A stretch of 64,000 bases of DNA from Sphagnum magellanicum (GCA_021904315.1 CM038919.1:5704001-5768000), one strand, 5' to 3'; shown: positions 33,674 to 45,549, numbered from the stretch's first letter. The notes: generated by a model not told the origin, from the letters alone. Translations and numbers: made by a program.

Positions 33674-35506
33674 CTATCTAGACTTCCTTCCCCTCTTGGA
33701 TTTCTTCCTTGAATCTTTCTTCCTAGTGTTTTCTGGTGGAGGAGGAGGCTGTTCATCCTCCTCCCTCTCTTCATCGTCCCCCTGCCCCTCCTCCTCCTCC
33801 TCCTCCCTATTCTCTTTATCTTTGCCCCCTGCAGAACCTTCATTTCGACTAGCAAATGAATTGGGTCCACTGCTAGTGGTAGCACTGGGAGTAGGTAGCA
33901 CACTGGGAGCAGTGCTACCTGCTCTCTCCTCCTCATCTCTCTCCTCCTCATCACTGCTGCCCTCGGAGCTCTCACTCTCACCCTCAGATGCCTGCATTTC
34001 AACATGCAAAGCTTAGTCAACACCATAAATGAAAATCTTGATTCAAATGAAAACAATTTCTACACAAACAGAAATTGAATCCCAACCAAACCCACTCACC
34101 AATAATGCATCAACATGTTGGAAAAGATGTTCCTTGCCATGCTCTTGGCCCATATTCATTTCTGCAGTTGTGATCTTCCTCTCGTACCTCTTGTACTGTC
34201 CCCATAATACAACATGTAAAAAAAACGCATAAAAAATCTATTCAAGTCTCCGACCACTTTTGCGAAGCGCAGACCTTCGCATACTGACACTTGCGAAGCA
34301 GCTTGCGAAACAAATCGCATCGCATCTACTATCGCAACCCAAAAGGCCAAAACTCCATATACTTGTCTTTGCGATGCAATTCGCATCACAAAGGTATTGC
34401 AAAGGTATCACATTGCAAAGGTATCGCAAAAAGTCCAGTTTGACTGGACAGAAACTCACAAGCATGTGAGTCTTTGTAGGAAAGAAATGGAGGAGAGGGT
34501 TTAGGGTACTTACAAATGCTGCTTTGAGGCCGGGAATGCCACCTTGCCCTAGCCTGTGGGTGGTGTTTGGAACCATTTTCACTCGCTCTGCTGCCTTGAG
34601 GAACTTCAATGGTGGATCACCAACCTCGTCCACCACTGATTGGCATTCAGCAAGCTTCAGCTCCAGTGCCTTCAGGTCACGGTCAGACTTCCCAAACTCT
34701 CTTGCCTTCTTGGCCTTGGCTAGCTGCTCTGTGATTTCCTTTAGTTGCCTTGCTGCTTTCAGCTGCACCTCAGACTGGTAGAAGGCATTCCAGATGTTTT
34801 CTGAGAACTGAAGCGGCCTCTCCAAGTTCCTGTACACATTCAGGTCTCTTAGGTGAGCACGAATCTTCATCCTGTCATGGTATCTTGCTTGAGACATTGA
34901 ATTGGAGATCTTGTCTGCAATCCACCCAGAATCAAGCTCTCCTCCATTTCAAAATGCTCACTTGACCTGATTTATCACTCTCTTCTGCTATGCCTTTGAG
35001 AGAGTGCCCCACTCAACTCCTCGTGCAAAGTTGGTGGAAACAATGTGCCTAATGGTGCTCTTTGCCCCAGTGTATGCCAACTCGGTTGGAATTCCCTCCT
35101 CTGCCAATGTTATCAGAGGGAGCTTCTTCCTCTCCTCCTCCTTCTTCTTCAGGTCGAGCTTCTCCTTTCTGATGGCATCCATTTCATCCTTCCTCCTTTT
35201 CTTCTTGAGAGTTCTAGGTGAGAGAGCTCTTGTTGTTGCTCTCTCATCTCTCTTTCTCTTCTTCTCTACTGCCTTAGCTTCTGCAGCCTTCCTTGCCTCC
35301 TCATCTCTTTGTGCTTCCCCAGCAGTCAGCCTTGCTTACAGTGCTTGACCTAAAATGGCTGTCAAGGATGCCAACCCTTCAGGTGTCCTAATGTCGATTA
35401 CAGAGAGCTCTGAAGCTCTCAAGTGATCAGCAATCATCTTCCTCAACCTTTCCTCATTGTTGTCACCTCCTCCAGACCCAGAACCCCCTCCACCAGTCCC
35501 AGCCAT
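33674..35506 (-). pseudogene. TNPA-like CACTA accessory gene, three exons
   Basis: Start ATG at 35506 (MAGTGGGG, Gly-rich). Exon 1 (35506-34514) encodes a basic coiled-coil-like region (LDLKKKEEERKKL), then ELAYTGAKSTIRHIVSTNFA, an RNLERPLQFSENIWNAF block and further helices (KAKKAREFGKSDRDLKALEL). The donor is GTAAGT. Exon 2 (34195-34100) has acceptor GGACAG, includes YKRYERKITTAEMNMGQEHG and has donor GTGAGT. Exon 3 (33991-33674) has acceptor ATGCAG and is a very acidic Ser/Glu tail, then proline-rich, ending in a Lys/Arg cluster. In-frame stops occur at about 35336, 34986 and twice near 34960. Position and composition match the second gene of CACTA elements, which encodes a DNA-binding protein that recognises subterminal repeats. 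Homology to a named TNPA family was not established. Confidence 0.65.
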
Positions 35507-35559
35507 TGCAATCCGCTCTGCCCAAGCTTTCCTTCGACAATTCTCGAGCAATGCCGAGA

Positions 35560-36137
35560 ATGAATTCAAATTCCGACGTCGTTTCACTCTAGGACCCCAG
35601 AAAGATTTCACTACACCAGCTTTAAGGGATTCCGTTTCACTACACCTTAGGGACTTTCGGCAATTCAAGGCTTGCGATGTAACCCGCATCGGAACTTGTG
35701 ATACAGGTTTTATCGCAAAGGCCGTGCAATGCTCTTACTTTCGCAACGTTGGAGGGTTGCGAAGTCAGGGACTTCGCTAACGTAAGAGGAAGTTTTAGGG
35801 TTTAGGGCTTGGGTGCGAAGAGGGATGCAATGGTGGGGGGTTCGCAAGGGGTTCGCAAAGTTTTAATTTATTCTGGCTTTAACATTTTGTTGTTTTTTTT
35901 TTCATATGCCAAAGGGTTTTTAGAGTATTGCCCCCTACTTCGAAATTGGTGTTGGGATTATTTGAGCAACTAGTCCTATAGGCATTGTTGAGCCCACATT
36001 GGATGCAGGTATGCAAATCTTTTTTGTTTAGGTTGTCTCAATTTATGAGTAGTCAAGGGTTTATATTGTTGTATGACATGATTTTTGAAAGTCTAATTTG
36101 GTCTTTGCCTTACACTTGTGCTGTATTAATGTGACAG
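35560..36137. promoter_or_regulatory. Divergent promoter between TNPA-like and SET/TNP2 genes
   Basis: The TNPA-like gene starts at 35506 leftwards and the SET gene at 36143 rightwards, so this interval must serve both. It contains TTGCGA/TCGCAA words at about 35670-35870, the same word as at the element ends. This suggests that the TNPA-like protein also binds its own promoter, as known for En/Spm (inference). On the plus side a 5' untranslated intron is likely: donor GCAG|GTATGC near 36008, acceptor GTGACAG at 36137. Confidence 0.45.
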
Positions 36138-37290
36138 ATGATATGTCTTCCTCTTCCGTTGTGTCCACTAGTGACTCATCCTCCTCAAATGAGAGCACAT
36201 CAGCTCATACGCACGCAGAGGTGTCTCATTTTCCTCGTGGTCCACCTCGGCAGCTTTGCCAATGCACCAAGTGTGTTGGTCAGATTTCACAAAAGTCATA
36301 TGTTTGTGCTCAACACATTCAGCGATTTGGGCGTCATCGTGGTCTTACTCCAAGAGCTTCTTCATCTCATGTGGTAAGTGTCATTTACCATTGTCATTTT
36401 TTCTTCTTTGATACATGTTATTTTTCATGAAATCCTCTTTGAAACTATTTTCACTTCCATGGTTTGTTATGGTTTTTTGAATGTAATAGGGTTCCCGTAT
36501 GAAACCACCACCCAATGTTCTATCACAAGGGGTTTTAGCTGCCATAGGAAATGCACTTTCGCAGGCATTTGCTATAGGGATTGGTACCTCTCATGAGGCC
36601 AATAAGTCACAGCATGAGGCAAGGCCACGTGTGCCCTTCATTAGATAGCGATCCAAAGCACAACGTCCAAGTGAGGGTCATGCTAGGACTATTGTTGAAG
36701 GCAGATGGGGTATGTGTGAGTTCACTGGCAAATGTGCCAATATTATCCAATCATGGAACCCTGCAGTTCTTGGGTTGCTTGATAGTTTGCCCTATGATGA
36801 AGAGGTTGTGGTTTGGGGTAGACAATGGATTGTTAAGAGCTCTACACTTGGAGAGAGGCATGGCTATGGAGTATATGCTTGTGAGGACATCATTGTAGAG
36901 GATTCAGCTAGATGTCGTAGAGAGGGTCCTACTTTGTTCCCTTATGGTGGGCCTATCTATAAGAGAAGACATTGGAACAAGATCCTCACACAACATCCTA
37001 AGTGGAAGACCTTTGCTCTTGAGATGGACACCTTTGCTGGTAGCATTAGGAGGCATAGTGATGTGAGGGTGATAGATGGAGACCCCATACGTTCTGGAAA
37101 CATTGTTGGTTTCATCAATAGTACAGTGGGGACTCATCCTAAGCGTAGGGCTAATTGTGAGTGGGTTTTTGTTGAGGGACCTCCTCCAGCACCATATGGC
37201 CAGACTTATCATGAAGACCATTGCCTGGTTATAGCTATTAGGACCATCAGATCAGGAGATGAGTTGTTTACACACTATGAGTGGAGTTAG
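36138..37290 (+). CDS. SET-domain protein carried by the CACTA element
   Basis: Exon 1 (36138-36373, ATG at 36143) encodes a Ser-rich start and a Cys/His block, LCQCTKCVGQ then CAQHIQRFGRH, resembling the transposase-associated zinc motif of CACTA proteins. Donor GTG|GTAAGT; acceptor TAATAG at 36489; phase agrees. Exon 2 (36490-37290) has one in-frame TAG at 36646, then a SET-like domain: ERHGYGVYACEDI (GxG motif), PYGGPIYKRR, SGNIVGFINSTVG then ANCEWVF (the N-containing cofactor and pseudoknot region), and IRSGDELFTHYEWS (the late G-E-L-Y motif, with the Tyr). SET domains transfer methyl groups from SAM to lysine, usually of histones. The NHSC box is altered, so activity is uncertain. It lies inside the TIRs, upstream of and on the same strand as TNP2. 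Confidence 0.75.
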
Positions 37291-37458
37291 GATTCCACCA
37301 TTTCTGAACTATGTACTTTGTTTTAAGACATAACATACCATATCTATATACATGCATTTTGGCATTTTTTATTTATAATGTAATATGCAACTATGCTTGG
37401 TATATAGTTAAGATCTTCTGGATTTGGTATTGCATAGAATATTTGGCCTTCTGAAAAC

Positions 37459-40400
37459 ATGTTGCCACGAAGGTTTAGGGAAATGGGCATGCCACACAAA
37501 CCAGACTCTTCATCAACTCATTCTTCATCAAATGACTTGTCTGCTCATGATGAAGGTGTCTCTCAACTAGTTCAGGAAGCACCACTGCCTGCAAACCAAG
37601 AACAAGCGATGGATGACTTCATGGTTGACTGGTTTGGACTTGACATAGTTGATGATATGTCTGGCAACCCACATGATGAAGGAGCCAATGCAGATGTTCC
37701 ACATCATCAACATATTGCCCAGGGACAACGGCAATGGCAAGAGGCGGAGGCACATGCTTGAACACCTATTTTTCAAGGTGCAAGGTTAAGCCGTTTAGCA
37801 ACCATACTGGGGTTGTTAAACATCCAAGCAAAACACAAGGCAAGCAATATTATGTTGTCAGACATTTTCCAGTATTGTCATAGCCTCTTGCTACCTGAGG
37901 AAAATGTTTTGCCAGGATCTTGGAAGGAGGCTAAAAAAATCTTATCCTCCATAGGCATGGAGTATCAAATTGTCCATGCATGTGTTAATGACTGCATGCT
38001 ATTTCATGGGAACAATGCCCATTTAATGGAGTGCAGTACATGTGAAGAGGCTCGATATGATCCTCACATGCTTACAAAAAAGGTGCCTAGGAAATCAGTA
38101 AGGTGGTTTCCCATTATTCCTCGCTTGCTGCACATGTATCGATGTACAGACTTGGCCGAGTTAATGGTTTGGCATAAGAAACATCGATCAGAGCCTGGTG
38201 TTATGAGGTTACCGGTTGACTCTCTTGCTCACAAGCATGTGGAGTCAACATGGCCAGAGTTTGAGCGTGACCCTAGGCATGTGAGGTTGGGGTTAGCATC
38301 AGATGGTGTTAGTCCACATTCACTTGGAAGAAAGGGACGACCTACCTCTGTTTGGCCAGTTGTTGTCATGAATTACAACCTTCCTCCATGGTTGTCTATG
38401 AGAAAAGGATTTTTGCTGCTTTCTCTTATTATCCCAGGGCCAAGTAAGGTGAAAAACCTAGACACCTACTTAGCATTAGTGGTCGATGAGCTCAAAACGC
38501 TGTGGGATGGAGTATGGGCATATGATGGGAGGAAGACACTGGAGGAATACCACGTGTATTCAAGTTGAGGGCAATCTGCATGTGGACAATGCATGATTAT
38601 CCTGGTAAGAAATCATGCACATGCCTCTATATATCTTTTTATTATTCTGTTTTGTGATTATTTGTTATTTTAATATTCAGCTCTTCTACAATCAGGGTTT
38701 GGTTTTGTAAGTGGGCTGCAAACTCAAGGCTACAAGGCTTGCTTTACATGTGGCCCAAGTTTGGAGGACATGGCTAAATACTCAAGCCATCTTCGCAAAA
38801 TTGTTTACCTTGGCCATACAAAGTTTCTTCCACTAGGACATGATATGAGATCAGACCCACTTTTATTTTCATCTTTTGACATGCCTTATGGTGATGAGCG
38901 TGATATTCCAGAAGCTACCACTTTTGCATATTGGAGGGATGTGGCTTATAGAGTTATTGACCCAAATGATTCTATGGTGTTTGAGGGTAGTGGATTAACA
39001 AGGTGGGGTATACTCAACAACTTGCCCTATTGGGGTGAGTTGAAAATACGTCATCTCTTGGACCCCATGCACATTGAGGGAAATGTGGGCAAGGCTATCA
39101 TAAAACAGCTCTATGGAGATATGCATAGTAACTTTAGGGAGGCCTGTGAGGATTTTGAGAGGCATCCCGATGTGTGGATTATTGTTGATCCTAACACAGG
39201 TATTGAGCAGCGACCATCAACTCCATGGACACTTACTACACAGGAAAGAAAAGACTTTCGAAATCGCATAGGAGAGATGCGATTCCCTACAGGTTTGAAC
39301 TTTGATGGCAAGGGTTGAATTTAAAAGTACTCTGTTGCTTTTATTTATATTTAAATATGTATGCTTTATACTAGAAAAAGAGTTTGAAATATAGTCGGCT
39401 ATTTGTTGGATGTCTAGAATACTTTTGTATAATTTTATGGATCCTTGTTGCAGGTTATGGAGCTAATCTTCAAAAAGCTTTTGGTAGGGACGATGACCAC
39501 AAGTGGCCAAGGTATCTGAAGACACATGACTATCATCGTTTACTGCAGCACATATTGCCTGTGGCAATAATAGGCTTAGCCAGTGCAGAAGTACAAGATG
39601 CTCTTTGGTCATTGGGATATTTGTTGAGATGGGTATGCTCAAAGGAGTTATTTGTAGAAGAGATTCCAAGAATGAGGGTAATAGCAACAAAGGTGGTATG
39701 TAAGTTGGAAAAGGCCTTCCCTCCATCATTTTTTGATTGTCAAGTGCATTTACTAGTTCACCTTGTGGATGAGATAGCCATTGTTAGTCCTGTGCATTGT
39801 CGGTGGATGTATTGGCTTGAAAGATATATGGCAGTATTAAAGGGTTATGTCCGTAACCATGCACAAGTGGAGGGAAGCATGGCAACAGGACACTTGGCAG
39901 CAGAGATCATGTTTTATTACACCAACATCTTGGTCACTATAGATCCATCATGTCCTCATGTCTGGATGGAGGAAAGAGAAGAGGAGGAAGACCGTTTGAC
40001 TGGTGCCATCCAAACACGTATGTTATTACCTACAGAGTTAATTCAGCTGACCACATTCATGTTGAATAATAGCAATGTCATGGAAGAGTGGAGGAACTTC
40101 TATGAGAATGCCAAAAGTATGAGTGGGAGATCAAGGATGTTTCCTACGTTGCATAAGTACATGAAAGAGAAGTTGGCTGAAGTGGATCAATTATTGGCAC
40201 AAGGAAAAAGTATATCATGTTTTCTAGAGATCACAGATGATGTTCGCACCATTGTTCATGGACCACAGAGAGTTGTGACAACACGTTCAGCAATGTGGAC
40301 ACAAGGAAGACATTTCAGGTATTTATTTTTTCTATTTCATTAGGCATATTAACTCATCTCCACATTCCAGACAAGTTTTTTAGAATGTTCTAGGATGATT

Positions 40401-40955
40401 TTTATGGGCATGAAGTTTCTATTATCATATAAGTTGTTGACTCACAATGCGTAACACAATATTAATTTCAGGATTTCCACTTTGGATGAAAAGAGGGGCC
40501 GCACCTTTGACTGTGGAGTTCAAGGGCAATTCATTCAGGACTCTAGAAGCAGTCGGCATGACAGGAATATTGTTCAAGATATTGTGCCACATTATGGAAA
40601 GTTGGAAGAGATCTTGGTGGTGTCTTATGATGCACATTCAAAGTTTGAAAAGTATGTGTTTAAGTGCAAGTGGTTTAAAGTGAACCTTGCTGGTGTAAAT
40701 TGCACTGTAGTTCAGGATGAGTGCGGACACACACGGTTAAAAACATCTGCCACCAGTTATCAGCCATCTCATTGGCAAACTTCAGAGCCATTTACTTTTC
40801 CCAGTCATGTAGAACAATGTTTTTATCTTCCTTATCCCCCAAACCCAGAGGAGTGGTCACTTGTTGTCACATATGTGCCACGGTCTCGTTCTATTCTAAG
40901 TGAGAAACCAGAGGTTGTGCTTACAACCTCTGAGGTGGATGATGACCACGTATAA
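37459..40955 (+). pseudogene. TNP2: CACTA transposase, TNP2 type, four exons
   Basis: Exons: 37459-38604 (donor GTAAGA), 38681-39313 (acceptor ATTCAG, donor GTTGAA), 39454-40318 (acceptor TTGCAG, donor GTATTT) and 40472-40955 (acceptor TTTCAG); phases agree at every junction. The core transposase domain covers exon 1 and exon 2, with ASNIMLSDIFQYCHSLLLPE, VHACVNDCMLFHGNNAHLME, WPVVVMNYNLPPWLSMRKGF, QGYKACFTCGPSLE and LDPMHIEGNVGKAII. Exon 3 has the DUF4218-type block PVHCRWMYWLERYMAVLKGY and HAQVEGSMATGHLA. Exon 4 has the DUF4216-type block FKCKWFKVNLAGV. Two lesions: an in-frame TGA at 37759-37761 and a frameshift at about 38555, after which FKLRAICMWTMHDYP follows the correct frame. TNP2 cuts and rejoins the element ends. 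This copy is nearly intact but should be dead. Confidence 0.88.
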
Positions 40956-41139
40956 TGTACTACTGATTATTTTTATGCAAATTGCCATTGAGGCTTGTGG
41001 TTCTATATTACTCCACAATGTTCATTGTGTCAAAGTCTTTAGCGAATTTCAGCCTTTATAGTTCCGGGAATAGGCCCTTTGGGAACTTTGTACTACTCTC
41101 CTTTGCACTACCGCATGTACTACCTCAATGTCACTGAGA

Positions 41140-41640
41140 TTTTATGCGACTTAAAAAAGGCCGTGATAAATCAGATGACATTACGAAACCTTTTGCGAAA
41201 CTTCCTTCTCCAGGATCCCTTTTACTACTTTGCGAACTAACGCACATCGCAACTTGCGATACGTCCAACACCGGAAACTTTTGTAAAAATTTGTGATGAG
41301 GTTTGCGATACATATTCAAACGCAAAATGCGATGTGTCGAATAACGTAAGATTGCGATTTCTTGTGAGTCTCAAAGTGTTTTGCGATACTTTGTGTATTT
41401 TAAAATTTGCAATGTTGTGAGTATGATTAAGAGGTGCGAACTGTGGAATATCACTAGCGTGCACCGAAACTGAGAGGGTTGCAAAGTTTTGGTTGTGGTA
41501 TATGTCGCAAAAGTGTTGCGATGATTTAAGGTACATTATATATTAGCAATGGTTGGTGAACCACAAGGTGCGATGCGTGTCACATCACAAATATGGCAGG
41601 TTGTTTTTGCTTCACAAACCCTTCCGGTTTTTTGTTTTTC
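41140..41640. repeat. Right subterminal TTGCGA/TCGCAA array
   Basis: At least ten TTGCGA, TGCGAA or TCGCAA words occur in about 500 bp, mirroring the left end. In En/Spm-type elements such subterminal arrays bind the TNPA protein and bring the ends together. Binding here is inferred from position and repetition. Confidence 0.65.
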
Positions 41641-41672
41641 CCTTCGCAAAAAGGCACAATATGTAGTAGTGC
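41641..41672 (-). repeat. Right terminal inverted repeat
   Basis: Read inward: CACTACTACATATTGTGCCT then TTTTGCGAAGG. Matches the left end at CACTA, at ACA and at the TTTTGCGA box. Followed by TSD CAT at 41673-41675. Confidence 0.85.
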
Positions 41673-41974
41673 ATTGATTCCAAAGTGTTTAATGTGACAT
41701 TTGGTGTCGATTTTCTTCTGCCCATTGTAGATTAAAGGTTTCACGTTTGCAAACATGTTTTAGAGGTAGAAAGGATGTAGCTAAGTAATATGAGTGGGTG
41801 GAATAAATGCAAATTCAAGTATAGATTAGGGAAATTAGTAGTAGAGGAGGGGAAATCTAATTTGATTGTACAAGTAACAAGAATGGTGCTAGATGCAAGA
41901 AGTTGAGATTGCAAATGAAAATAACAAATAACTTGAAATGTTAAACAATGTAAAATTTTAGTGACCACCTCATA

Positions 41975-42150
41975 TTGTTTCAATTCTTAATGGGCATATA
42001 CCTCTTCGTGGTGAATGGGTAGTGTATGGATCAGCACATACCTCTTTGTGGGTCGATAGGCTTGTAATTAGGTATTGTTTCAATTTCTAATGGGCACATG
42101 CCTCTTGGTGATGAATGGGTAGTGTATGGATTGGCACATGGGTGTAATCA
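41975..42150. repeat. Tandem duplication of about 95 bp
   Basis: TGTTTCAATTCTTAATGGGC followed by GGTGAATGGGTAGTGTATGG recurs with moderate divergence. No ORF. Confidence 0.65.
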
Positions 42151-42159
42151 TACTAACAT

Positions 42160-43440
42160 GTACTAAAAGCAGTCGTAACTACTACTTAGTTTTTTGAATT
42201 TTGGATTGTAAAAATAAACAAATAAATAAATTTATAAAATTTTATTGTGAATACGTAATGTACATGTCATAAAAATTTGGAATTAATCTAATGAGTGAAA
42301 AATACATATAAGGACTTTTAACCTCTTGTAACCATTGTTTGAAAGTTACATAAAAGTAGTTTAAAGCAATTTTGACACTAACACAATTTGAAAATATTTA
42401 TAATGACATATTTTTGGATATTTTTAATATACACTTTAACACATAATACTATTAAGAAAAATTTAAATATTTTTATACTTTTCTGAAAGATGTATTAAAA
42501 CAATTCCAAGAAGATTCTAAGAATAAAATAATGGTTTAAGGGGGCACATGCAACTCCTAATAGAATGGTTGGACCCACATACCTATTGGTGGGTCAATAG
42601 GTTTATATGCCACTGAATTGGATTTAGTTTAAAATTTTAAATGGTTTAGATGCTGTAGAAATTCATATTGAGAAAATATGTAATATAATTTGAAGTATTT
42701 CCCAACATTTCATGTGTTGTATTTTTCAGGATAAAACCAACATGAAATTATTCCACCTTTTATGAGTGAGATAATGTGTCATCCATGATTTTTCATAGGT
42801 TTGGCATCCATTTTAAATAAAAATTCATCCATTTTTTCATCCAAGAATATCATTCATCCATGGCCACATCACCAAATATTCCATCCCATGTGTCAAAAAA
42901 TATTTTGTCGACATCAACATGATATACCCTGAAAAGATTCGCTTTGGCTCACTTGTTCATGCTCATGTGCTCATTGTTCACAGTCACATGCTCACAAGAT
43001 AGGGTTTTGCAAGGTTTTTGTTTTGTTTACAAAAACACTAGAATTTCAATTGTTGTTATCACTTTGTTGTGTTTGCATTTTGTCATGTTCATGATTGCAT
43101 TGTTACATCACATTTGCATTTCATAGTTTTAAAGCAAGTTTTTTCCATGGTCAATTTTTTTTTGTTCTTTGGTTGTTGTTATGCCCATCATGTTCATAGT
43201 TGCATCACATTTGTAGTTTGCATAAAACGATTGTTCATTGTGCTAACATTTTGTTTTGTAGGTTTTTGTCTTAATGGCTTGCTTGTTATTTCATTTCGCC
43301 TACATTTTGTAACTCCAAAATATATATATTTTCCAAGTTTCCAAGTTTTATTTTTATTTTTTTGCTTTAAGTTCTTGCTTTATCAAAATTCTTTTTCCAG
43401 GTGTAATCATTCATGTTTTTTTTAATGTTTTATATATGCT
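42160..43440. other. No gene seen
   Basis: AT-rich flank of the hAT remnant; ORFs here are Phe-rich and lack domains. Confidence 0.5.
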
Positions 43441-43453
43441 TGTAGTGGAAAGG

Positions 43454-45320
43454 ATGGCGTCAACAAATGCAACACCCATTATAATAAAAAAAATGGTACA
43501 TGAACAAGACGAGTTTATGTCATCAACTAACACCCCAATGGGTTCACCCCCCGATTGGATTAAAATGGGCATCTAATCTTGACCTGGAGGCAACCTAGCA
43601 ACTTCTCATTCCACAAGTTTGAGCCAATCAAAATTTGTGGTATCATTTTGATCACATCTTGGATTATTGAGGTTATTTTATTATCTATGGTTATGTTGCA
43701 ATAAATTCTTACAATCCACAAATATTCAAATGTGTTGTGTGCCACCCTATTGTAATATAATTTGATGCTTGGAATTTGTCCCAAGGGAAAAATAAAAGGC
43801 TTTTGAGCTACGAGAAAGACTGTGGCACAAATTTGTTAAAAAACACACTTTTAATGAATATTTCGAAATTTATAGGAGGTGGGGATTTTTTTTACAAACC
43901 ATGGAAATTTGTGTAAATGAAAAACAAGTTGCAAATAAAAGGAAAATTGTCCCTCCATTTCAAATTACAATTATTTTTGGATAGCTAACAACCTTATAAC
44001 AAGTTTGACCTTACACAATGTGATTTTTTGGAAGACTTGATGTTATACATTGTAAAGGGATATCGTCCTTTGTCATTTGCTGAAAATCCATAGTTGAAAC
44101 ATTTAGTTATCCATTAATGTGAATGGGTACATTTTCCATCTTAGTGGTAGATGGTGAATGAGGTCCTTCCAAATATTACGACAAAAACCAAGGAAAAATA
44201 TGTTTTCCCAACTTGTACTTCATGTATTACATGCATAACTTATTTTCATTTTAGGATGTCACACATTGACTATGACATGTTTGTTATGTTTGTCATTTTT
44301 ATTAATAGTTCTTGGAACCCCACTCATGTGATTGTTAGGGTTTTGAGGTGCCAAATACAATTAGTGTAACCATGGCAAACCAAATAAAATTATGTTTAAT
44401 TCATTTGGTTTGCTTAATAACAAAGATGCTCAAAACTCTTATGAAAATGCGATTTGTTTCAAAATTATCTTGTTAAAAAAACTCTTGAATACCAAAATGT
44501 AATCTCCATATGTTATGGATGGCAACAAGTTTTACGCTTGTTTTTTTAAATGTTGGTGGGCCAAAGTAATTGGGCAATGGTTCATGCAATTACTAATACA
44601 TTGTTTCCTATTATCAACCAATGTGTGATTAAACCAAATCTGAAGGTTTTAGTTGCTTGTCAAATGCATTTATTTTTTCTTTCACTTTGTGAATTGCTAT
44701 GAAGGTTAATGTGGCCAACATTGAAGCTTTGAATCAACCATTAATCCATGGTGATTTTGATTCAAAATTGCAAGAATTTGAGCAAAAGATGATGGTGTAA
44801 GTTGTGAGGATATTGATGTCATTATTGACCTTTTTAATGATTTACAACCATTCCAAGTCCCACAACATGTTAACAATCATGCTTGACTTTCATTACAAAA
44901 ACATGAAATATATTCAAAACTTCATGGGCGATTCAATTGTTGCAAAACACAATGTTAAAATCATGTGTTTTAAAAAAAATTGTAGGTGTATAATAATTTA
45001 AACCCTAGCAAGGACCAACAAAGCTAGTCATAGCTAAAGAGGATGATTTCTTCTTTGGTTAAGTTATTTTAGCTAAGGATATAATCATTTCAACTTGCAA
45101 AACGAGTTACAATTATTTCAAGTTACATGTGCAATGAATAACTCATAAGAACCCCTTAGTTTGGTGGGCATTTTGTTTTTACAAAAATATTTTGATAATG
45201 GGTTTGTGTTTGTAATTAGGGTAGAGGCACATATGAATTGTTGGCAATGTGGATTCAACATTCAACCACAAATTATTTACATTGAAAAACATAATCCAAT
45301 GATGAAATGGGCATGATTTT
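43454..45320 (+). pseudogene. hAT-type transposase, heavily decayed
   Basis: Starts with ATG at 43454 (MASTNATPIIIKKMVHEQDE). Conserved hAT-superfamily blocks appear in order across all three frames: FLEDLMLYIVKGYRPLSFAE with ENP-TAG-LKHL (44030-44110), KEKYVFPTCTS, SHIDYDMFVMFVIFINSSWN (44262-44320), then HNMLTIMLDFHYKNMKYIQN (44860-44920) and a WW block (NPLVWW, about 45150) typical of the dimerisation region. Many stops and frameshifts; certainly dead. The first third may have held a zinc finger, but the Cys/His pattern is not clear. The C-terminal block is shared with the remnant at 2.6-3.1 kb. Confidence 0.65.
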
Positions 45321-45549
45321 GAAAAAACTTGGCCTTCAAACTTCAAATAGGGTTGGGAATGTTAAGTCAATTTTGTTATATTTTTTTCCCCCAATGTGCT
45401 TTCTATTGAAAAAAATTACATTATGTTGTCCATGGTTTTTCACTTTCAAGTTATTCATTGGTTTTGTTGCTTTTAATTTTTTGATGTGCAGGTCATTTGA
45501 TGGCAACTATGTATGTGTTGGTTATCATGTGCATTGGTCAAGGTAAGTT

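Larger units (their letters stand above)
32304..41672. mobile_element. CACTA element with TNPA-like, SET and TNP2 genes
   Basis: The left end is CACTATAACAACAGGGGGCT and the complement of the right end is CACTACTACATATTGTGCCT. These imperfect terminal inverted repeats both lead into TTTTGCGA. A 3-bp TSD (CAT at 32301-32303 and 41673-41675) shows a genuine insertion. Gene order: TNPA-like on minus, then SET-domain gene and TNP2 transposase on plus, divergently arranged. TTGCGA/TCGCAA words crowd both subterminal regions and the inter-gene promoter. The genes carry only a few stops and one frameshift, so the copy is fairly young. The left 629 bp is duplicated in tandem. Confidence 0.92.

Noticed and set aside
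33438..34016. 192-aa plus-strand ORF with a Ser/Pro-rich end
   Set aside because: Its second half is the antisense of the acidic tail exon of the TNPA-like gene and its first half is the duplicated CACTA end.
35004..35348. Plus-strand ORF rich in Ser, Phe and Leu
   Set aside because: Shadow of the basic coiled-coil part of the TNPA-like gene on the other strand.
36640..36650. TAG at 36646 as an intron-hidden codon
   Set aside because: No consensus donor and acceptor pair around it keeps the frame, and the frame is open immediately on both sides, so a simple nonsense change is likelier.
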